Shown here: piece by piece, positions 13,242-18,188 of the stretch | Layout: each line of letters starts with the position of its first letter | Position numbering within the stretch: position 1 is the first letter of the stretch | DNA from: Thermodesulfovibrionales bacterium | Lineage (GTDB): Bacteria > Nitrospirota > Thermodesulfovibrionia > Thermodesulfovibrionales > UBA1546 | Assembly (NCBI GenBank): GCA_030018605.1 | Contig: JASEHP010000016.1 | Span: 1-18,188 of the forward strand | Reading direction: 5' to 3' | Length of the DNA stretch: 18,188 bases | Made by a program: the position numbers and the translations under genes | Notes under the pieces: model-generated | The model's input: only the letters and a program-made list of their open reading frames with translations | What the model was told of the DNA's origin: nothing | Databases searched by the model: none

Positions 13242-14633
13242 ATGAGGAATATTCTTACAAAACCATGGCCATTTATCTGGGGAGGCTTTTTGGTCGGGCT
13301 TGCAGAGGTGCTGTATTTTCTTAAGTACGAAACGCCAATACCGATAACAACGGGCCTGGCAAAGATGTTTGCCACCCTTGAGGAAAATATTACAAAAACA
13401 GACTTTATTGCGAGGACTTACAGCGCTGATATCCACTGGGTAGTGATGGGGATAATTGTCGGCGGCTGTTCTGTAGCGCTTATAGAGCGCGAACGCAAAA
13501 CATGGGTGAAATATCCTTTGCGTGTTGCTATACTTGCCTTTATCGGAGGCATAATCTTTGGTTTCGGCACAAGGCTCGCTCAAGGATGCACGGCATGGCA
13601 TTATCTCGGGGGAATACCGGGCATGAGCCTTACCTCTATCGTTGTAGCAATTGTAAGCATTCCTTTTGCATATCTTGCCTTTATGTTAATGGCAAAGATG
13701 AATGCCGGAGGATTCATGAAACATCATGAGGTAAAGGCAACAGTCCATCAATGTCTTGAGCTTGAATACAATACGGAGACATTGAGCTATGACTCTGCAC
13801 ATAAGCCTTACAAAGACCCTGTGCGGCTTATTTTTACCGCGTTTTTTCTTTTGTTGGTTGCCTCAGTTTTCTGGACAGCGGTTAAAGGGGACTCGCCGAA
13901 CAGCATCGGCGGACTGCCGTGGCTTGAGATTTTTCTCAAAGGGCTTGTCGGATTTCTTGTAGGCTTTGGCATTGCCAAATCCGGCTTTGGGACAGAGTGC
14001 GCTGTTATGTCTCCAAAGTCCCTTTTGATGAAACCAAAACACTTTGAAGCAATGAAAGTCGCAAAGATTACGCAGACTATGTTTACAGGGATGATGCCTT
14101 TTGCAGGGCTTCTTGTTGCGATAATAATGTTTAACCTCACAATACTTTTTACATGGATAGTCTTAGGGTGGGATGTGCCTGTAGTTGTTGAGGCAGGCAA
14201 ATATAAGTGGGGATTTCATCTGGGACATCTGATTGGCGGACCGCTGCTTGGAATCGGCAGTGTTCTCATGTTAGGATGTGAGATAAGGACATATTCCAGG
14301 CTGGGTATGGCATATCTTACAGGGCTGACGGCGCTGCCCGGCTTTATGCTCGGATATCTCCCGTATTCATTGTATCAGGACAGGATAGACGAGTTCTTCT
14401 TCTCAAGGGGTTTTATGAAGGAAAAGAATATGCTTGAACTCCTGCCTGACAATCCATATATACAATATGGTTTTGCAATTCTCTATAGCGCAATGCTCAT
14501 AACCCTTCTTGCATGGGCTATAAAAAAGGGTTCGCAGATTACAAGGGTAACCCCAAAAGAATATATAACAAAATCCACAGATGAGATATTCTTAAAGGGA
14601 CTTCACGAAGAAAATGCAGGAGGTGTAAAATGA
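13242..14633 (+). CDS. YeeE/YedE family sulfur (thiosulfate/selenium) permease
   Basis: A 463-residue polytopic membrane protein made of two homologous halves. The signature loops are GFGTRLAQGCTAWHYLGG, AKSGFGTECAVMSP and GSVLMLGCEIRTYSRLGMAY, each with the Cys next to Gly or Glu that in characterised YeeE (TsuA) passes thiosulfate through the pore. Larger YedE-type members are linked with selenium metabolism by co-occurrence. The gene follows the rhodanese closely, and its TGA overlaps the next ATG (ATGA). Given selD and selenoproteins upstream, either thiosulfate or a selenium species is a possible substrate; the sequence cannot decide. Confidence 0.9.
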   Translation: MRNILTKPWPFIWGGFLVGLAEVLYFLKYETPIPITTGLAKMFATLEENITKTDFIARTYSADIHWVVMGIIVGGCSVALIERERKTWVKYPLRVAILAFIGGIIFGFGTRLAQGCTAWHYLGGIPGMSLTSIVVAIVSIPFAYLAFMLMAKMNAGGFMKHHEVKATVHQCLELEYNTETLSYDSAHKPYKDPVRLIFTAFFLLLVASVFWTAVKGDSPNSIGGLPWLEIFLKGLVGFLVGFGIAKSGFGTECAVMSPKSLLMKPKHFEAMKVAKITQTMFTGMMPFAGLLVAIIMFNLTILFTWIVLGWDVPVVVEAGKYKWGFHLGHLIGGPLLGIGSVLMLGCEIRTYSRLGMAYLTGLTALPGFMLGYLPYSLYQDRIDEFFFSRGFMKEKNMLELLPDNPYIQYGFAILYSAMLITLLAWAIKKGSQITRVTPKEYITKSTDEIFLKGLHEENAGGVK

Positions 14634-14821
14634 TGGAAAGGATATTAAGAGGCATGGCAGGTTTCGTTGTCCTTGCCAGTCTTGGCTTGGCGCAGATTCA
14701 TTCTCCCAATTGGCTGATACTGACCGCCTTTATGGGATTGAATCTTTTGCAGTCTGCATTTACAAACTGGTGTCCTATGATGCCGATTCTCAGGGCAATG
14801 GGGATAGATAAAAATAAGTAA
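14630..14821 (+). CDS. DUF2892 (YgaP-like) small membrane protein
   Basis: A 63-residue protein with two hydrophobic segments (GMAGFVVLASLGLAQI and WLILTAFMGLNLLQSAF) and the family signature TNWCPMMPILRAMGI, containing the conserved Cys-Pro. DUF2892 is found free-standing beside rhodaneses or fused to them, as in YgaP. The ATG overlaps the stop of the YeeE/YedE gene. Placement directly after rhodanese and permease supports a rhodanese-YeeE-DUF2892 unit for sulfur handling at the membrane. The precise role is unknown. Confidence 0.85.
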   Translation: MMERILRGMAGFVVLASLGLAQIHSPNWLILTAFMGLNLLQSAFTNWCPMMPILRAMGIDKNK

Positions 14822-14845
14822 GTAGTCAGTAGTAGGTAGTTAGGA
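14821..14845. repeat. short GTAG-heptad repeat
   Basis: GTAG recurs every seven bases (GTAGTCA, GTAGTAG, GTAGTTA). It directly follows the DUF2892 stop codon and precedes the MITE-like element. Confidence 0.55.
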
Positions 14846-14860
14846 GAAAAGGAAGTAAGG

Positions 14861-14958
14861 TGTCACCCTGAACTTGATTCAGGGTCTAAATAAATTTGGA
14901 ATAAGATGCTGTTCTCCTCAGCGAATCCGCCGAGGCGGAAAACGAGTTCAGCATGACA
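14861..14958. mobile_element. MITE/REP-like palindromic element with 13-bp terminal inverted repeats
   Basis: The ends are TGTCACCCTGAAC (14861-14873) and GTTCAGCATGACA (14946-14958), inverted with 11 of 13 matches. Inside are a perfect hairpin CCCTGAA-CTTGA-TTCAGGG (14866-14884) and the palindrome TCCGCCGAGGCGGA. The CGCCGAGGCG core is shared with the guaA-internal repeat. The CCCTGAA...TTCAGGG type is a widespread intergenic palindrome in bacterial genomes. The ATG at 14953 lies in its right end and is not a gene start. Confidence 0.7.
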
Positions 14959-14976
14959 AAGAAAAACAGGAGGTCT

Positions 14977-15765
14977 ATGATGAGGCATTTAATTGTTTTA
15001 TTGGTAATGCTTTTGCCTTTTGAAGCCTTTGCAATAAGCGTGGAGGATGTGATGAAAAAATCGCAGGCAGCTTTCCACTATCAGGGTAAGGATTTTAAGG
15101 CGCGGGTTGTGATGAAGCTGATAAGCAAAGGCGGACAGGAGAGGATAAGGGAACTCAGCATGCTCAGAAAGAACTTTGGAGAGGCCGGCGGAGAGCAAAA
15201 GTTCTTTATGTATTTCTTTCAGCCCGCTGATGTTAAGGATATGACTTTCATGGTTTACAAATATCCTGCCAAGGACGACGACAGGTGGCTCTTTGTTCCT
15301 GCGATCAACATGGTTAGGAGGATTGCGGCGCAGGATAAGACCTCGAGCTTTGTCGGTTCCGATTTCACGTACGAAGACGTTTCGGGAAGGGACATTCAGG
15401 ACGATACGCATACAATGGTGAAAGAAGAAAAACTCGGCTCAAGAGATTGTTATGTTGTAAAAAGCGCTACTAGGAAGGGTGATGTTGATTACGCTCATAA
15501 ACTCTCGTGGGTTGATAAAGGCAATTTTCTGCCCTTGAAAGAAGAATATTACGACAAAAAAGGAGAACTCGCAAGGGTATTCTCCGCCGATGAAATAAAG
15601 AATATAAAAGGCTTCCCGACTATCACGAAAAGAGTGATGAAAAACCTTCTGAGCGGCCACAGGACAGAGGTTTCATATGTAAAGGCGGATTACAACATTG
15701 GCATTGAAGACAGCCTGTTCAGCGAGCGCTTCCTCAAGCAGCCGCCGAAGAAGTGGATTGAATGA
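14977..15765 (+). CDS. outer membrane lipoprotein-sorting (LolA-like, COG2834) protein
   Basis: A 262-residue exported protein: signal peptide MMRHLIVLLVMLLPFEAFA, then the COG2834 pattern FQPADVKDMTFMVYKYPAK, DDRWLFVPAINMVRRIAAQD, SSFVGSDFTYEDVSGR, and a C-terminal half-barrel strand set ending in QPPKKWIE. Such periplasmic LolA/LolB-fold proteins are regularly encoded with MMPL-type RND exporters and are thought to shuttle hydrophobic cargo across the periplasm. AGGAGG (14968-14973) serves ATG 14977 or 14980; the longer reading is given. Its TGA overlaps the ATG of the next gene (ATGA). Confidence 0.88.
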   Translation: MMRHLIVLLVMLLPFEAFAISVEDVMKKSQAAFHYQGKDFKARVVMKLISKGGQERIRELSMLRKNFGEAGGEQKFFMYFFQPADVKDMTFMVYKYPAKDDDRWLFVPAINMVRRIAAQDKTSSFVGSDFTYEDVSGRDIQDDTHTMVKEEKLGSRDCYVVKSATRKGDVDYAHKLSWVDKGNFLPLKEEYYDKKGELARVFSADEIKNIKGFPTITKRVMKNLLSGHRTEVSYVKADYNIGIEDSLFSERFLKQPPKKWIE

Positions 15766-17072
15766 AAAAACAGAAATATAGAGCAGCAGAGCAACAGTCC
15801 AGCAGAGCAGTAGTTTTATTAAGGAATAAATTAATTTCCTTATTTACCTTCTGCTCTTCTGCTCTACTGCTCTATTGCTCTGCCTCTTCATACGCAGCGG
15901 ATGTTTCCCTTCACGGCTTCTTCCAGGGGAACTATTCTCTCGGCTCAAGGGCCAATCCGGACGGAGGTGATTTTAAGTGGGCTGAAGAGAGGGTGCAGCT
16001 AAAACTTGACGCCTCAAAAGAGCCTTTTAAGTTATTCCTGAAAACAGATGCTTTTTATGACCACATTGATGAAAAGGCTCAAATAGAGTTAAGAGAAAGC
16101 TATGTAGATTATATTGAAAAGAAATGGGACTTGAGAGCAGGCAGGCAGATAATCACATGGGGGCTCGGAGACCTCATATTTATAAACGATGTATTCCCGA
16201 AAGACTACGAGGCGTTCTTTTCCGGAAGGCCGCTGGAGTACATGAAAAAGGGAGTTGACGGAGCAAAAATCGGCTTGTATCCTGCCTTTGCTTCATTTGA
16301 GTTCATTGCGATACCGATATTTGAGCCGAATAATTATACCAATGCAAGAAGATTCTATATGTTTGACCCTATGCCGAATGTAACGAACAGGGAGGAGAAA
16401 GACCCTGCTACGAATTTTGAGAACACAGAATTTGCATTAAGGGCTTACAGGGATATTGCAGGATTTGATACATCAGTATATTTGTACAGGGGATTTTATC
16501 GCAAGCCGTATATGATACCCGATGACATAAATAGCACTGCAAAGGTCACATATCATTATCCCAAACTCTCCGTTTACGGGGCAAGCCTTCAGGGAAGGGC
16601 ATTGGATGGTGTTCTTAGCCTTGAGGCGGGCTATTATGATTCAAGGCAGGACAGTTCTGGGACTGATTATACAGTGTCAAATTCCCAGACGAAATTTCTC
16701 GTTGGCTATCAAAGACAACTGTGGGAAGACTTCACAGTCGGGCTTCAATACTACAATGAATACATGCATCAGTATTCAGAATATGTAAAGAATCAGCCGT
16801 CAGGGCTGCCAAAAGACAAAAGACTCTACCAGATTGCAACCATCAGATTAACGCAGCTTCTCATGCACCAGACCCTGAAACTTTCCCTGTTTTCTTTTTA
16901 CGGCATGTCAGAAGGGGATTATTTGATAAATCCGGAAATTAAATATAACTTTTCGGATCACCTGTGGGCGGCGGTTGGAGGCAATGTCTTCGGCGGCGGC
17001 GAAAAATGGAGCCAGTTCGGGCAACTGGACAAGAATGATAATATTTATTTACAATTAAGGTATGAGTTTTAG
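15762..17072 (+). CDS. outer-membrane beta-barrel protein with repeat-derived signal peptide
   Basis: A 436-residue protein rich in alternating amphipathic strands with Tyr/Phe girdles, ending in YLQLRYEF with the terminal Phe typical of BAM-inserted barrels. Motifs such as LRAGRQIITWGLGDLIFINDVF resemble the DUF1302-like porins found beside RND and LolA-like genes. The start ATG overlaps the previous stop (ATGA), which fixes it. The signal peptide is unusual: a long basic n-region (KKQKYRAAEQQSSRAVVLLRNK) then LISLFTFCSSALLLYCSASS and a cleavage-like SYA-ADV. Both parts are encoded by an inverted octad repeat. Probable role: outer-membrane end of the RND/LolA-like export route. Confidence 0.85.
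   Translation: MKKQKYRAAEQQSSRAVVLLRNKLISLFTFCSSALLLYCSASSYAADVSLHGFFQGNYSLGSRANPDGGDFKWAEERVQLKLDASKEPFKLFLKTDAFYDHIDEKAQIELRESYVDYIEKKWDLRAGRQIITWGLGDLIFINDVFPKDYEAFFSGRPLEYMKKGVDGAKIGLYPAFASFEFIAIPIFEPNNYTNARRFYMFDPMPNVTNREEKDPATNFENTEFALRAYRDIAGFDTSVYLYRGFYRKPYMIPDDINSTAKVTYHYPKLSVYGASLQGRALDGVLSLEAGYYDSRQDSSGTDYTVSNSQTKFLVGYQRQLWEDFTVGLQYYNEYMHQYSEYVKNQPSGLPKDKRLYQIATIRLTQLLMHQTLKLSLFSFYGMSEGDYLINPEIKYNFSDHLWAAVGGNVFGGGEKWSQFGQLDKNDNIYLQLRYEF
15781..15889. repeat. octad dyad repeat encoding the porin signal peptide
   Basis: The left arm (15781-15812) is 8-mers of the type GAGCAGCA, GAGCAACA, GAGCAGTA. The right arm (15850-15887) is TCTGCTCT, ACTGCTCT, ATTGCTCT, the reverse-complement words. 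Between them TAAGGAA and TTCCTTA also pair, giving a long, nearly continuous imperfect hairpin of roughly 45-base arms starting about 19 bases after the start codon. Confidence 0.85.
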
Positions 17073-17955
17073 GTGTTTGACTTTTTCCATCCTGCTTGTT
17101 GGCGTGTTCTTTCTTGGTGCAGAGTCAGAGACATCAGCTAAAGATAAGGCAGTAAAAAGGGTTGTTCATTTCAGCGCTATAACCCTTTACCATCCTATTA
17201 TGATGTATCAGAGATATCAACCCCTTATGAATTATTTAACAGAACATACCTCCTATCACTTTGAACTGAGGCTAAGTCAGGATTACAGGAACATAATAAA
17301 TTTTCTCAGAAACAACGATGTCCAGATTGCGTTGCTTGGCGGCGCAACTTATCTTGAGGCGAAAGAGCAGTTTAATATTATGCCTATACTTAAGCCGTTA
17401 GGACCTGACGGCAAACCGTATTACAGGAGCGTATTTATAGCAAGGGCAGACAACAAAAAAATAAATAAACTCTCTGATCTGAAAGGGAAGTCCGTAGCCT
17501 TTGCGTCTGAAAGGTCAACCTCCGGATACCTTGTTCCTCTTAATGAACTCTATGCAAAAGGCGGGATAACTTTGAGAGACCTCTCAAAGCACGTTAACCT
17601 GAAGTATCATGACTCTGTTGCAAGGGAAGTCCTGCGGGGAAACTTTGATGCAGGGGCTGTTATAGATTCTGTTGCAAACGGCTTTGAAAACAGAGGACTT
17701 AAGATAATCGCTTTTTCCGACCCTATTCCGGGGTTGCCGATAGTGGTAAGGGCTGATCTGTCTCCGGAGATAGTAGCTGCAATAAAAAAGGCGCTTCTGT
17801 CTTTGGACTACAATAATCCTGAGCACCGCAAGGTTATGAGGCAATGGGATGAAGAGTTCAGGTACGGTTTTGTAGAGGCGGAGGATTCTGATTATAATTC
17901 TATAAGGGCGATTGTAGCTTATTTGATTAAAAAAGGCGTAAAAATACCCCGCTAA
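17062..17955 (+). CDS. PhnD-like periplasmic phosphate/phosphonate-type binding protein
   Basis: A 297-residue protein with signal peptide (MSFRCLTFSILLVGVFFLGAES) and the PhnD/SBP-like fold: YHPIMMYQRYQPLMNYLTEH, then NNDVQIALLGGATYLEA, KINKLSDLKGKSVAFASERSTSGYLVP, and a C-terminal FDAGAVIDSVANGF. The fold binds oxyanions (phosphonate, phosphite and others), but free-standing copies next to sensor kinases often act as signal receptors rather than ABC importers. No permease or ATPase follows; a kinase N-terminus does. The ATG overlaps the end of the barrel gene by 11 bases. The ligand is unknown; a sulfur or selenium oxyanion would suit the context but is speculative. Confidence 0.87.
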   Translation: MSFRCLTFSILLVGVFFLGAESETSAKDKAVKRVVHFSAITLYHPIMMYQRYQPLMNYLTEHTSYHFELRLSQDYRNIINFLRNNDVQIALLGGATYLEAKEQFNIMPILKPLGPDGKPYYRSVFIARADNKKINKLSDLKGKSVAFASERSTSGYLVPLNELYAKGGITLRDLSKHVNLKYHDSVAREVLRGNFDAGAVIDSVANGFENRGLKIIAFSDPIPGLPIVVRADLSPEIVAAIKKALLSLDYNNPEHRKVMRQWDEEFRYGFVEAEDSDYNSIRAIVAYLIKKGVKIPR

Positions 17956-17964
17956 GTCCAATAG

Positions 17965-18188
17965 ATGGAAGACATGATTAAAAGACTCAAGAAATGGGCG
18001 TTTAGTCTTCAGGGGAAGTTTATAATAGTCGCATCCACATGCATTTTCATCTTTACTACCGCAGGGAGCTTCTTTATTATCTCAAGAGAAGAGAGCCTTT
18101 ATAAACGGGATATAGTCAACCAGGGGAATGTTCGGTACTGTCAACTATTTTGTGTAAATTTGATAAAGGGGCAAATTGGGCCGCACCT
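17965..18188 (+). pseudogene. N-terminal fragment of a membrane sensor kinase, apparently interrupted
   Basis: ATG 17965 (or 17974) opens MEDMIKRLKKWAF, a first membrane helix FIIVASTCIFIFTTAGSFFII and SREESLYKRDIVNQGN, the beginning of a periplasmic sensor region as found in HAMP-type histidine kinases. From about 18131 the frame stays open but reads VRYCQLFCVNLIKGQIGPHL, which does not continue the expected pattern; here the DNA changes to an insertion-sequence-like end. The remainder of the kinase, if present, lies beyond the window, after the insertion. It would be the partner of the PhnD-like sensor upstream. Confidence 0.6.
18134..18188. mobile_element. likely insertion-sequence end (IS256-like)
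   Basis: From about 18134 the sequence reads GGTACTGTCAACTATTTTGT followed by GTAAATTTG; on the other strand this is TTTACACAAAATAGTTGACAG. That pattern resembles terminal repeats of IS256-type elements. The switch occurs exactly where the kinase coding similarity is lost. Transposase and the other end are outside the window. Confidence 0.45.

Noticed and set aside
12882..13601. 239-codon open frame on the minus strand across the rhodanese and YeeE/YedE genes
   Set aside because: It runs antisense to two well-supported genes, has no recognisable domain and no ribosome binding context. It is a composition shadow.
7023..14821. Canonical sulfur-disproportionation (YeeE-TusA-DsrE) cluster
   Set aside because: YeeE/YedE and DsrE-like genes are present but there is no TusA and the gene order does not form the compact cluster, so metabolism cannot be assigned from this window.
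14953..14976. Upstream ATG at 14953 as start of the LolA-like gene
   Set aside because: It lies in the terminal repeat of the MITE-like element; AGGAGG at 14968-14973 points to 14977/14980, where a clean signal peptide begins.

Overview
The window looks like a chromosomal segment of an anaerobic, sulfur-active Gram-negative bacterium of moderate GC content. Protein flavour and gene combinations suggest Nitrospirota (Thermodesulfovibrionia-like) or a related sulfur lineage. This is an inference; no rRNA or marker tree is available here.

Layout. Positions 1-228 hold repeats and the possible edge of a transposase gene, with no complete gene. Positions 229-4640 are a minus-strand housekeeping operon, guaA-ispA-dxs (GMP synthesis and isoprenoid precursors). 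A divergent promoter region at about 4641-4762 separates it from a long plus-strand run. That run is: an ArsR-family regulator; selD; a TauE/SafE (TSUP) permease; a DsrE-like protein; DsrF/TusC-like and DsrH/TusB-like proteins; a sulfide:quinone-reductase-like flavoprotein; a second DsrE-like protein; an RND/MMPL exporter; a small exported protein; a membrane-anchored rhodanese; a YeeE/YedE permease; a DUF2892 protein; a LolA-like exported protein; an outer-membrane beta-barrel protein; a PhnD-like binding protein; and the start of a sensor kinase that appears cut by an insertion-sequence end at the right edge.

The central result is that three neighbouring genes (selD, the TSUP permease and the first DsrE-like gene) each carry one in-frame UGA at a functionally meaningful place. 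Each UGA is followed at the right distance by a hairpin fitting the bacterial SECIS pattern. They are best read as three selenoproteins: SelD with Sec at its catalytic position, a permease with Sec just before its first signature loop, and a DsrE protein with a U-G-G-C redox motif. Ordinary gene calling truncates all three. An ArsR regulator opens this cluster. Its promoter shares a 15-base word with the promoter of the DsrE selenoprotein, where a perfect 30-bp palindrome covers the -10 region. The genes together suggest a thiol/persulfide-regulated system that imports, relays and oxidises reduced sulfur or selenium species: permeases at the membrane, DsrE/F/H and rhodanese as carriers, and the SQR-like enzyme at the quinone pool.

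The second theme is a family of short-period (7 or 8 bp) degenerate tandem repeats, most arranged as dyads. They sit between the relay genes and also inside dxs, guaA and the RND exporter as in-frame insertions. In the outer-membrane protein gene such an element encodes the signal-peptide core.
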